Assembly (NCBI RefSeq): GCF_000826105.1 | Contig: NZ_CCYK01000004.1 | Coordinates: forward strand, 310,001-374,000 | DNA length: 64,000 bases | Direction: 5' to 3' | Origin: Pseudomonas massiliensis | Lineage (GTDB): Bacteria; Pseudomonadota; Gammaproteobacteria; Pseudomonadales; Pseudomonadaceae | Program-made: the position numbers and the translations under genes | The notes under the pieces: model-generated | Told to the model about the DNA's origin: nothing | Database searches by the model: none | What the model saw: the letters and a program-made list of their open reading frames with translations, nothing else | Shown here: piece by piece, positions 35,331 through 42,942 of the stretch | How positions within the stretch are numbered: the first letter of the stretch is position 1 | Layout: each line of letters starts with the position of its first letter

Positions 35331-37106
35331 ATGGCCGACTACAAAGCTCCGCTGCGTGATATGCGTTTCGTTTTGGAAGAGGTGTTCGATGCGCCCGCGC
35401 AGTGGGCTGCACTCCCAGGCCTGGCAGAAGTGGTGGACGGGGAAACCGCCATGGCGGTGCTGGAGGAGGCCGGCAAGCTGACGGCCAGCGTGATCGCGCC
35501 CTTGAGCCGCGCGGCGGACGAAGAAGGCTGCCACTATGCGGACACCGTGGTCACCACGCCCAAGGGCTTCGTCGAGGCCTACAAAACCTATGCCGAAGGC
35601 GGGTGGGTTGGCGTCGGCGGCGACCCGGTCTACGGGGGCATGGGCATGCCCAAGGCCATCTCGGCTCAGGTCGAGGAGATGGTCAATGCCTCCAGTCTCG
35701 CCTTTGGCCTGTACCCCATGCTCACGTCCGGAGCCTGCCTGTCCATCGCCGCCCATGCCAGCGAGGCGCTGAAGGAGCGCTACCTGCCCAATATGTATGC
35801 CGGTGTCTGGGCCGGGTCCATGTGCCTGACCGAGCCTCACGCCGGCACGGACCTGGGGATCATCCGCACCCGCGCCATCCCTCAGGGCGACGGCAGCTAC
35901 CGGGTCAGCGGTACCAAGATCTTCATCACCGGTGGCGAGCACGACCTTACTGAAAACATCATTCACCTGGTGCTGGCCAAGCTGCCCGACGCGCCTGCCG
36001 GGCCTAAGGGTATCTCACTGTTCCTGGTGCCCAAGGTAATGGTGAACGACGATGGCAGCCTCGGGCAGCGCAACGCCGTGACCTGCGGTTCCATCGAACA
36101 CAAGATGGGCATCCAGGCATCGGCGACCTGCGTGATGAACTTCGACGACGCCGTCGGCTACCTGGTGGGCGAAGAGAACAAAGGCCTGGCGGCCATGTTC
36201 ACCATGATGAACTACGAACGATTGGGCGTAGGCATCCAGGGCCTGGCCTCTGGAGAGCGCTCTTACCAGAACGCCATCGAGTACGCCCGGGAGCGCTTGC
36301 AGAGCCGTGCCCCCACCGGCGCCCAGGCCAAGGACAAGATCGCCGACCCCATCATCGTCCACCCGGATGTGCGCCGGATGCTGCTGACCATGAAGGCGCT
36401 GAATGAAGGCGGGCGGGCGTTCTCCACCTATGTGGCCATGCAGCTTGACGTGGCCAAGTACGCCGAAGACGCTGCCCAACGCACCCGCGCGGAGAACCTG
36501 GTGGCACTGCTGACGCCGGTGGCCAAGGCGTTTCTCACCGATGCCGGACTGGAAACCACGGTCCATGGCCAGCAGGTATTCGGCGGCCATGGTTATATCC
36601 GCGAGTGGGGCCAGGAGCAGCTGGTACGCGACGTGCGAATCACCCAGATCTACGAAGGCACCAACGGCATCCAGGCGCTGGATCTCATGGGGCGCAAGGT
36701 AGTGGGTAACGGCGGAGCCTTCTACAAACTGTTCTCGGACGAGGCGCGGGCTTTCGCCGAGGCCGGCGATGACCACCTGCGGGCGTTCACCGGCCCCTTG
36801 CTGGCCGCGCTGGACACGCTGGATGCACTTACAGGCTGGGTATTGGACCGGGCCAAGGCGAACCCGCAGGAAATCGGTGCAGCCTCGGTCGAATACCTGC
36901 AGGCGTTCGGCTATACCGCCTATGCCTATATGTGGGCTCGCATGGCGCAGGCCGCGCTCAAGGGTGACGGGGACACCTTCTACGCCAGCAAGCTGGGCAC
37001 GGCGCGGTTCTATTTCGCCCGGTTGCTGCCGCGCATCCAGTCCCTGGCCGCGGCGGTCAGGGCCGGCAGCGAGTCGCTCTATCTCATGGACGCGGCCGAC
37101 TTCTAA
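35331..37106 (+). CDS. Acyl-CoA dehydrogenase (FAD), long form, paralogue
   Basis: A 591-residue paralogue of the enzyme at 31834, sharing motifs such as [36 protein letters not shown] and the catalytic-base region ITQIYEGTNGIQALDL. The same C-terminal extension is present. It probably acts in beta-oxidation of fatty or related acyl-CoAs; substrate preference is not visible. GCGAGG serves as ribosome-binding site. Immediately after the stop comes the GacA site of rsmY. Confidence 0.9.
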   Translation: MADYKAPLRDMRFVLEEVFDAPAQWAALPGLAEVVDGETAMAVLEEAGKLTASVIAPLSRAADEEGCHYADTVVTTPKGFVEAYKTYAEGGWVGVGGDPVYGGMGMPKAISAQVEEMVNASSLAFGLYPMLTSGACLSIAAHASEALKERYLPNMYAGVWAGSMCLTEPHAGTDLGIIRTRAIPQGDGSYRVSGTKIFITGGEHDLTENIIHLVLAKLPDAPAGPKGISLFLVPKVMVNDDGSLGQRNAVTCGSIEHKMGIQASATCVMNFDDAVGYLVGEENKGLAAMFTMMNYERLGVGIQGLASGERSYQNAIEYARERLQSRAPTGAQAKDKIADPIIVHPDVRRMLLTMKALNEGGRAFSTYVAMQLDVAKYAEDAAQRTRAENLVALLTPVAKAFLTDAGLETTVHGQQVFGGHGYIREWGQEQLVRDVRITQIYEGTNGIQALDLMGRKVVGNGGAFYKLFSDEARAFAEAGDDHLRAFTGPLLAALDTLDALTGWVLDRAKANPQEIGAASVEYLQAFGYTAYAYMWARMAQAALKGDGDTFYASKLGTARFYFARLLPRIQSLAAAVRAGSESLYLMDAADF

Positions 37107-37119
37107 AGGGCTTACAAGG

Positions 37120-37137
37120 TGTAAGCCAGGGCTTACA
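37120..37137 (+). promoter_or_regulatory. GacA upstream activating sequence of rsmY
   Basis: TGTAAG, six bases (CCAGGG), CTTACA: an exact match to the TGTAAG-N6-CTTACA site through which phosphorylated GacA activates rsm sRNA genes. A third half-site (GGCTTACA, 37109-37116) precedes it, forming a second palindrome. The site is centred about 65 bases before the predicted RNA start. A candidate -10 box TATCTT is at 37182-37187. Confidence 0.9.
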
Positions 37138-37193
37138 TACCCTGGTGGAAATGACTGATTGGCGGCCTTGGGGGGCTTCGGTATCTTGTGCAC

Positions 37194-37313
37194 ATGGACG
37201 TAGCGCAGGAAGCGCCGAACAGAAAAGGGACACGACAAGGATCACTGCCAAGGTTGGCGGGATGATAAGGATTTCAGGGAAACAAGTCTGCAAACCCCGC
37301 TTCGGCGGGGTTT
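37194..37313 (+). ncRNA. rsmY: Small regulatory RNA RsmY
   Basis: The transcript is predicted to start near 37194, about 7 bases after TATCTT, and to end at the GC-rich terminator AACCCCGC-TTCG-GCGGGGTT (37293-37312). The start ATGGACGTAGCGCAGGAAGC resembles RsmY of other pseudomonads. About seven GGA motifs are exposed (37196, 37208, 37228, 37239, 37260, 37269, 37278), several in loops or single-stranded spacers, as needed to sequester RsmA/CsrA-type proteins. A perfect GacA site lies upstream. The RNA relieves translational repression of secondary metabolism and biofilm genes. The exact ends are inferred. Confidence 0.88.
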
Positions 37314-37314
37314 C
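37292..37314 (+). terminator. RsmY intrinsic terminator
   Basis: AAACCCCGC pairs with GCGGGGTTT around a TTCG tetraloop, followed by TTCTTGTTT. It forms the 3' hairpin of rsmY. Confidence 0.88.
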
Positions 37315-37407
37315 TTGTTTGCGGGCTATAAGATCCCATGCCCTTGCGCCACTGAACCGCAGCGGCGCGCCAAGGTCTGTTCGGTATACCTTCAAGGAAG
37401 CCAAACC

Positions 37408-37566
37408 ATGGACCTGATCCGCATCATATTCGCCATTCTCCTGCCTCCGCTGGGCGTTTTCCTGCAAGTCGGCTTCGGTGGCGCCTTCTGGCTGAACATC
37501 CTGCTGACTCTGTGTGGCTACATCCCCGGCATCGTGCATGCCGTTTACATCATCGCCAAACGCTAG
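37408..37566 (+). CDS. YqaE/Pmp3 family small membrane protein
   Basis: A 52-residue protein from the ATG after CAAGGAAG. It has two membrane segments: IIFAILLPPLGVFLQVGFGG and FWLNILLTLCGYIPGIVHAV. The LPPLGVFL and GYIPGIVHAVYI motifs define the Pmp3/YqaE (UPF0057) family, linked to membrane potential and salt or envelope stress. The longer upstream frame runs through the rsmY terminator and is not used. Confidence 0.92.
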   Translation: MDLIRIIFAILLPPLGVFLQVGFGGAFWLNILLTLCGYIPGIVHAVYIIAKR

Positions 37567-37594
37567 GCGTGCTCGCGGATATGGGATTTCGGCA

Positions 37595-37680
37595 GCTGGC
37601 GCTGCCTCCTACTGGATTGCTTTCCCGCTCATGGCAGGTAGTAGGAGCTAGCGCAAGCTAGCGAAAGGCGCTGGCCTCTA
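37595..37680. repeat. REP-like repeat region
   Basis: AGGAGCTAGCGCAAGCTAGC (from 37642) is the same family as the units at 18068 and 33668. GGCAGCTGGCGCTGCCTCCT upstream (from about 37592) is a partly inverted partner. It separates the convergent yqaE-type gene and the peptidase gene. Confidence 0.6.
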
Positions 37681-39510
37681 CAGGCTGTCGTAAAACGCCC
37701 ATTCGCATTCCAGGGCATGGGCCAGGTTGCTGGCCAGGCGGAACCCGTGGCGCTCTTGCGGGTAATAGTGGGCTTGCACGGGAATTCCCTTGGCCTCCAG
37801 GGAAGCGACCATCGCGGCGGTTTGCTCCGGCACCACTACCGTATCCAGCTCGCCCTGGAAGAAAATGACCGGCACCTGGATGCGTTCCGCATGGATCAAG
37901 GGTGTGCGTTCGGCATAGCGCTGGGCATCCCGGGCGGGATCGCCGATAAGCCAATCCAGGTAATCCGCCTCGAATTTGTGGGTTTCCAGGGCCAGGGCCT
38001 TGGGGTCGCTCACGCCATAGAGGCTGGCGCCGCCGCTGAACGTATCGAGCATAGCCAGGGCGCACAGCGTGGTGTAACCGCCGGCGCTGCTGCCGCGAAT
38101 GAAGGCGCGCTGGCTGCGTACCCAGCCCTGGTCGCGTAGCCAGGTCACGGCATTGCCAGCATCCTCCACATCCACTACGCCCCATCGCTGATGCAGTGCC
38201 ATGCGGTAATCACGGCCGTAGCCGCTGCTGCCACGGTAATTCAGGTCGGCCACGGCAAAGCCACGCTGGCACCAGAACTGGATGCGCGGGTCCAGCACCG
38301 GGTAGGTGGCCGAGGTAGGACCGCCATGGATGAACACCAACAAGGGCGCTTGCATGGCGTCGCTGGCGGCAGGGTAAAAGAAACCATGGGCCTGACCGTC
38401 GCCGCTGGGATAGGAGAATGGCCTGGGTTGGCTGATCTGCTCGGCCGGGAGCAGTGGCTCGGCGCCTGCCAGTACCTGAAGCTCGCCGCTGGCTCGGTCT
38501 ACCGCCACTACCGAGGCCGGCCTGACAGGCGAGGCGGCGATGGCGTAGACATGGGTGTCATCAGCGCACAGGCTGCGGAAGCGGCTGAAGCCGTTGCCGT
38601 ATTCACGCAGGCCACGCCCGGCCCGACGCTCGCCGAGGTGGCCGTACCCCTCGCTGAACCAGGTCGCGATGAAGCCGCCTTCGCCCAAGGGATGCCAGGT
38701 GGCGGGGCCCAGCTGCCACGGCGCCGCCGCGTGATCGCCCGGCTCGGCAGGCAAAGGGGCCCAGCCCGATGCCTGCTCGGCCCAAGGTTGCCAATAACCG
38801 TTGCGGTCACTCAGGCAGCCCAGGCGACCCTGGGCATCGAAGCGCGGCTGCTGCAGGGATTCGGCTTCTTCCTGTCCAGCGATACAGGTGGGTCGCGACC
38901 ATTTACCGTTCCGCTCGCGCTGGGCGCACATCAACCGAGTACGGGTCCAGGGCAGCTCCGGGCGGCTCCATTCCACCCAGGCCAGGCGGTCGCCCGCTGG
39001 GCTGAGCGTGGCGGCGGCGTAGAAGTCCGCCCCCTCGGCCAGTACGCTGCGCTCACCACTGGCACCCTCGAAGGCCACCAGGCGATGGCTGGGGTAGGGC
39101 TGTCCTGGGCACTCTTCGACCGCCAACACCTGGCCGCGATGGTAGGCCAGGCCGCCATAGTGATAGCCGCCAGCGCTGAGCAGCACCGGCGCGGCCTGCT
39201 TGGTCAATGGCTGACGGTACAGTTGCTGGTCACGCTCGTTGACGAAGAAGAGCGCATCCGGGCCCGCGCAGAACGACCCACCGCCATATTCATAGACACG
39301 GCTGCGCACGCTGATTTCGGGCGGCGTTACCAGTTGGGCGTGGCCATTGTGCCAGTGGTACAAGCGGCAGCCGCCTTCCTCCGGGCGAAACTCGTTCCAG
39401 AACAGGCCGGCCTCGCTCAGGGCCAGCTCAGCGAAGTCGCGTCCGGCGGCCACGACGGCCATGGCGTCGAGGCGCTCAGCCCCGTGCGATGATTTTCGAG
39501 TTCCGCTCAT
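37678..39510 (-). CDS. S9 family prolyl oligopeptidase-like peptidase
   Basis: A 610-residue protein with an N-terminal beta-propeller-like half and a C-terminal alpha/beta-hydrolase half. The nucleophile Ser lies in [18 protein letters not shown] near residue 473. [14 protein letters not shown] and [11 protein letters not shown] hold the likely Asp and His. Overlap of 35 bases with pqqE implies co-transcription. A later ATG at 39465 would avoid the overlap. In some pseudomonads a peptidase gene here is called pqqM; whether it acts in PQQ maturation is not shown by sequence. Confidence 0.85.
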   Translation of the reverse strand: MSGTRKSSHGAERLDAMAVVAAGRDFAELALSEAGLFWNEFRPEEGGCRLYHWHNGHAQLVTPPEISVRSRVYEYGGGSFCAGPDALFFVNERDQQLYRQPLTKQAAPVLLSAGGYHYGGLAYHRGQVLAVEECPGQPYPSHRLVAFEGASGERSVLAEGADFYAAATLSPAGDRLAWVEWSRPELPWTRTRLMCAQRERNGKWSRPTCIAGQEEAESLQQPRFDAQGRLGCLSDRNGYWQPWAEQASGWAPLPAEPGDHAAAPWQLGPATWHPLGEGGFIATWFSEGYGHLGERRAGRGLREYGNGFSRFRSLCADDTHVYAIAASPVRPASVVAVDRASGELQVLAGAEPLLPAEQISQPRPFSYPSGDGQAHGFFYPAASDAMQAPLLVFIHGGPTSATYPVLDPRIQFWCQRGFAVADLNYRGSSGYGRDYRMALHQRWGVVDVEDAGNAVTWLRDQGWVRSQRAFIRGSSAGGYTTLCALAMLDTFSGGASLYGVSDPKALALETHKFEADYLDWLIGDPARDAQRYAERTPLIHAERIQVPVIFFQGELDTVVVPEQTAAMVASLEAKGIPVQAHYYPQERHGFRLASNLAHALECEWAFYDSL

Positions 39511-40633
39511 TTCGATAGGTCAGCTCTTCGATGGGCGTTGTACTGTATTCAGCTTCTTCGCGCGCGGCGAGGATCACCCCGTGATGAGCCGACTTGGCGC
39601 AAACCGGGTCTGCGTTGCTGGCGTCGCCAGTGAGCATGAAGGCCTGGCAGCGGCAGCCGCCGAAGTCCTTGGTTTTCTCGTCGCAGGAGCGGCAAGGCTC
39701 CGGCATCCAGTCATAGCCGCGGAAACGGTTGAACCCAAAGGAGCGATACCAGATGTCGTCCAGGGAATGCTCGCGCACATTGGGGAAGGCCACCGGCAGC
39801 TGGCGGGCGCCATGACAGGGCAGGGCGGTACCGTCCGGCGTGACGGTCAGGAACAGGCTGCCCCAGCCGTTCATGCAGGCCTTGGGACGCTCTTCATAAT
39901 AGTCCGGTGTTACGAAAATGAGCTTGCACGGGTGGCCCTGGGCTTCCAGGCGCGCACGGTACTCGTTGGTGATGCGCTCGGCGCGCTCCAGCTGGGCGCG
40001 GGTCGGCAGCAGGCCGACACGGTTCAGCTCCGCCCAGCCATAGAACTGGCAGGTGGCGAGCTCGACGAAATCCGCCTCCAGCGCCAGGCACAACTCGATG
40101 ATGCGGTCGATGCGGTCGATGTTATGCCGATGGGTCACGAAATTGAGCACCATGGGATAACCGCGCTCTTTGACGGCCTTGGCCATGGCCAGCTTCTGGG
40201 CGAAGGCTTTCTTCGAGCCGGCCAGTAGGTTGTTCACCTGCTCGTCGCTGGCCTGGAAACTGATCTGGATATGGTCAAGGCCCGCGGCCTTGAAGCTGTC
40301 CAGGCGTTCTTCGGTCAAGCCGATGCCGGAGGTGATGAGGTTGGTGTAGTACCCCAGACGCCGGGCCTCGCCGATCAGCTCGGCCAGATCCTGGCGCACC
40401 AGCGGTTCGCCACCGGAAAAACCAATTTGGGCGGCGCCTATTTCCCGCGCCTGGGCCATGACCCGGAACCATTCCTCGGTGCTCAATTCCTTGCCTTGGG
40501 CGGCGAAGTCCAGGGGGTTGGAGCAATAGGGACATTGCAGCGGGCAGCGGTAGGTCAACTCGGCCAACAGCCAGAGCGGCAGGCCCACGGGCGGGGCCGC
40601 TGGCTCAGACGAGCTGGAGCCAATGCTTTTCAC
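39476..40633 (-). CDS. pqqE: PqqA peptide cyclase, radical SAM
   Basis: 385 residues if started at the GTG at 40633, which has GGAGG 6-7 bases upstream inside pqqD; the true start could be a few codons later. The radical SAM cluster motif [12 protein letters not shown] opens the conserved part, and the SPASM region has [19 protein letters not shown] near the C-terminus. It links a Glu and a Tyr of PqqA, the first step of PQQ synthesis, with PqqD as chaperone. The start overlaps pqqD and the end overlaps the peptidase gene. Confidence 0.94.
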   Translation of the reverse strand: MKSIGSSSSEPAAPPVGLPLWLLAELTYRCPLQCPYCSNPLDFAAQGKELSTEEWFRVMAQAREIGAAQIGFSGGEPLVRQDLAELIGEARRLGYYTNLITSGIGLTEERLDSFKAAGLDHIQISFQASDEQVNNLLAGSKKAFAQKLAMAKAVKERGYPMVLNFVTHRHNIDRIDRIIELCLALEADFVELATCQFYGWAELNRVGLLPTRAQLERAERITNEYRARLEAQGHPCKLIFVTPDYYEERPKACMNGWGSLFLTVTPDGTALPCHGARQLPVAFPNVREHSLDDIWYRSFGFNRFRGYDWMPEPCRSCDEKTKDFGGCRCQAFMLTGDASNADPVCAKSAHHGVILAAREEAEYSTTPIEELTYRNERNSKIIARG

Positions 40634-40880
40634 GCGCAACCTCCATGAACTGTTCGACGTCGTCGGCCAGCTCCGGCACGCCGGGGAACTGCTGGTCGAG
40701 GCTGTCGATGATGGCTGCCACGCTGCGCTGGCCATCGATCAGCGCGCCTATGGCGCCAGCACTTTCGTTGAGCTTGATCATGCCCTCGGGGTAGAGCAGG
40801 ACATGCCCCTTCTGCGCAGGCTCATATTGGAATCGATAACCAGGGCGCCACTGGGGAACGCGGGTACGGTCGAAGGTCAT
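40605..40880 (-). CDS. pqqD: PQQ biosynthesis peptide chaperone
   Basis: A 91-residue protein, the usual PqqD length. [20 protein letters not shown] is the conserved core, followed by the [17 protein letters not shown] helix. It binds the PqqA peptide and presents it to PqqE. The start overlaps the pqqC stop by 4 bases. Confidence 0.95.
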   Translation of the reverse strand: MTFDRTRVPQWRPGYRFQYEPAQKGHVLLYPEGMIKLNESAGAIGALIDGQRSVAAIIDSLDQQFPGVPELADDVEQFMEVAREKHWLQLV

Positions 40881-41629
40881 AGGGCAATGCCTTTGTGCCA
40901 GACCCGTTCCCGGGTCACGCTGTGGTAAGGAGGCCGGTCCAGCGCGTAGGCCATGGTCATGGCGTCGAGCATGGTCCAGAGAATGTCCAGTTTGAATTGC
41001 AGGATTTCCAGCATGCGCTGCTGGCCTTCGGCCGTGGTGTAATGGGCCAGGGTAATGGCCAGGCCGTGCTCGACGTCCCGGCGGGCCTGGCCCAGGCGGG
41101 TGCGGAAATACTCATACCCGGCCGGGTCGATCCAGGGATAATGGGCCGGCCAGCTGTCCAGGCGCGACTGGTGGATCTGCGGCGCGAACAGTTCCGTCAG
41201 CGAACTGCTGGCCGCTTCCTGCCAGCTGGCACGGCGAGCGAAGTTCACATAGGCATCCACTGCGAAACGCACCCCCGGCAGCACCAGCTCCTGGGAGCGC
41301 AGTTGGTCAGGGTCCAGTCCCACGGCCTGGCCCAGGCGCAGCCAGGCTTCGATGCCACCGTCTTCACCCGGCGCGCCGTCGTGGTCGAGCAAGCGCTGAA
41401 TCCACTCGCGGCGTACTTCGCGATCAGGGCAGTTGGCCAGGATGGCCGCGTCCTTCAGCGGAATGTTCACCTGATAATAGAAGCGGTTGGCGACCCAGCC
41501 CTGGATCTGCTCCCGGGTGGCACGGCCTTCGTACATCGCCACGTGATAAGGGTGATAGATGTGGTAATAGGCTCCCTTGGCACGCAGGGCCTGTTCGAAT
41601 TGTGCCGGGGTCATGGCGTGTTGGCTCAT
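40877..41629 (-). CDS. pqqC: Pyrroloquinoline-quinone synthase
   Basis: 250 residues from [19 protein letters not shown], preceded by GAGAGG; an upstream in-frame extension lacks homology. [20 protein letters not shown] and [20 protein letters not shown] are conserved PqqC blocks. It is an all-helical, cofactor-free oxidase catalysing the final ring closure and oxidation to PQQ. Confidence 0.96.
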   Translation of the reverse strand: MSQHAMTPAQFEQALRAKGAYYHIYHPYHVAMYEGRATREQIQGWVANRFYYQVNIPLKDAAILANCPDREVRREWIQRLLDHDGAPGEDGGIEAWLRLGQAVGLDPDQLRSQELVLPGVRFAVDAYVNFARRASWQEAASSSLTELFAPQIHQSRLDSWPAHYPWIDPAGYEYFRTRLGQARRDVEHGLAITLAHYTTAEGQQRMLEILQFKLDILWTMLDAMTMAYALDRPPYHSVTRERVWHKGIAL

Positions 41630-41710
41630 GGGGCCTCTCATGTCTGTGTAACTGCGGCTGAAGCTGGCCGGGCCATGACGGCAGGCCACCTGCGCCAGCT
41701 TCGCTGCCTT

Positions 41711-42622
41711 TTATAGCCGGATGCTCATGCCATCGTAGGCGACTTCCACGCCACGGCGCTCCACTTCGGCGCGTTCGGGCGAGTCCTCGTCCAGGATGGG
41801 GTTGGTGTTGTTGATGTGGATCAGCACCTTGCGTGGTACGTTCAGCCCGTCCAGCACCTCGAGCATGCCGCCGGGGCCGTTCTGAGCCAGGTGTCCCATC
41901 TCCCGCCCGGTGCGGGTGCCTACCCCACGACGCTGCATTTCGTCGTCTTCCCATAGGGTACCGTCCACCAGCAGGCAATTGGCCTCGGCCATGCGCGCCA
42001 GCAGGGTATCATCCACCTGGCCCAGGCCAGGAGCGTAGAACAGGCGACCGCCGGTGTTCAGGTCTTCCACGATCAGCCCCAGGTTATCCCCGGGGTGGGG
42101 GTCGAACCGATGCGGCGAATAGGGTGGCGCGGCGCTGCGCAGTGGCAGCGGGGTAAAGCGCAAGGCGGGGCAGGCGGGCACGGTGAAGGGCTGGTCCAGG
42201 CCAATGGGTTGCCACTGCAGGCCGCCGTTCCAGTGGCTGAGCATGTTGAACAACGGAAAGCCGGTGGTGAGGTCCTGGTGGACCATGTCCGTGCACCAGA
42301 CCTGATGCGGGCAGCCCTCGCGCAGGCTGAGCAGGCCGGTGGTGTGGTCGATCTGGCTGTCGAGCAGGATGATCGCGCCGATGCCGGTGTCACGCAGCGC
42401 ACGGCCGGGTTGCAGCGGGGCGAAGCTTTGCAGCTGGGCGCGGATATCCGGCGAGGCGTTGCACAGAATCCAGTTCACGCCATCGTCGGACAAGGCGATG
42501 GACGACTGGGTCCGGGCCTGGGCCCGCAGCGTGCCTTCGCGCAAGCCGTGGCAGTTGGGGCAGTTGCAGTTCCATTGGGGAAAACCCCCGCCGGCCGCCG
42601 AGCCGAGGATCTGAATGTACAT
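41711..42622 (-). CDS. pqqB: PQQ biosynthesis protein B, metallo-beta-lactamase fold
   Basis: 303 residues, starting at [21 protein letters not shown] cysteine cluster ([10 protein letters not shown]) and SQIDHTTGL and HINNTNPI motifs fit PqqB, which hydroxylates the tyrosine moiety of the PQQ intermediate. It follows pqqA after two hairpins that probably reduce downstream transcription. Confidence 0.95.
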   Translation of the reverse strand: MYIQILGSAAGGGFPQWNCNCPNCHGLREGTLRAQARTQSSIALSDDGVNWILCNASPDIRAQLQSFAPLQPGRALRDTGIGAIILLDSQIDHTTGLLSLREGCPHQVWCTDMVHQDLTTGFPLFNMLSHWNGGLQWQPIGLDQPFTVPACPALRFTPLPLRSAAPPYSPHRFDPHPGDNLGLIVEDLNTGGRLFYAPGLGQVDDTLLARMAEANCLLVDGTLWEDDEMQRRGVGTRTGREMGHLAQNGPGGMLEVLDGLNVPRKVLIHINNTNPILDEDSPERAEVERRGVEVAYDGMSIRL

Positions 42623-42650
42623 GAGGGCTCCCTGTCGAGCGCAAATGAAA

Positions 42651-42712
42651 ACGCCCCGGAAATTCGGGGCGTCGCTTGCGAAAGGCTCCGACGGCAGCAA
42701 GGCCCGTCGGAG
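42651..42712 (-). terminator. Tandem hairpins between pqqA and pqqB, probable attenuator
   Basis: Downstream of pqqA on the minus strand, CTCCGACGG/CCGTCGGAG (42686-42694 with 42704-42712) forms a 9-bp stem. CGGGGCGT/ACGCCCCG (42651-42658 with 42665-42672) forms a second stem followed by TTTTC. Partial termination here would give pqqA mRNA in excess over pqqBCDE, as known in other PQQ producers. Confidence 0.7.
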
Positions 42713-42721
42713 TCAGTGCGA

Positions 42722-42793
42722 TCAACGGTTAGCGAAGTACATGGTCACTTCGAAGCCGATGCGCAGGTCGGTGTAGGCAGGTTTAGTCCACAT
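42722..42793 (-). CDS. pqqA: PQQ precursor peptide
   Basis: A 23-residue peptide starting [16 protein letters not shown] and ending MYFANR. Glu15 and Tyr19, in the order ExxxY, are the residues fused into PQQ. GAGGATCTGCCC precedes the ATG. It is too short for most gene finders. It has its own probable promoter, since a terminator follows pqqF. Confidence 0.96.
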
Positions 42794-42907
42794 GGGCAGA
42801 TCCTCGTTAAGGGATGATAGGTCGGCATAGTTTAGTCCACCTGTAGGAGCGGACGTTCAAGCCGAGTCAGGCCACCATTGTACCGAAAGTAACCGGCCAG
42901 TTAGGTT

Positions 42908-42942
42908 AAAAAAAAAGAAAGCGCTTTACCGTTACGGTAAAG
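42908..42942 (-). terminator. Intrinsic terminator overlapping the pqqF stop
   Basis: CTTTACCGT and ACGGTAAAG (42924-42942) are perfect complements about one base, so the usable stem is about 7 bp with a short loop. A run of nine T on the minus strand (42908-42916) follows after CGCTTTC. The pqqF stop codon lies inside the palindrome. Confidence 0.65.

Noticed and set aside
38191..39492. 433-codon plus-strand frame antisense to the S9 peptidase
   Set aside because: The peptidase strand has a catalytic triad and operon context; this frame has only low-complexity Ala/Gly/Gln sequence.
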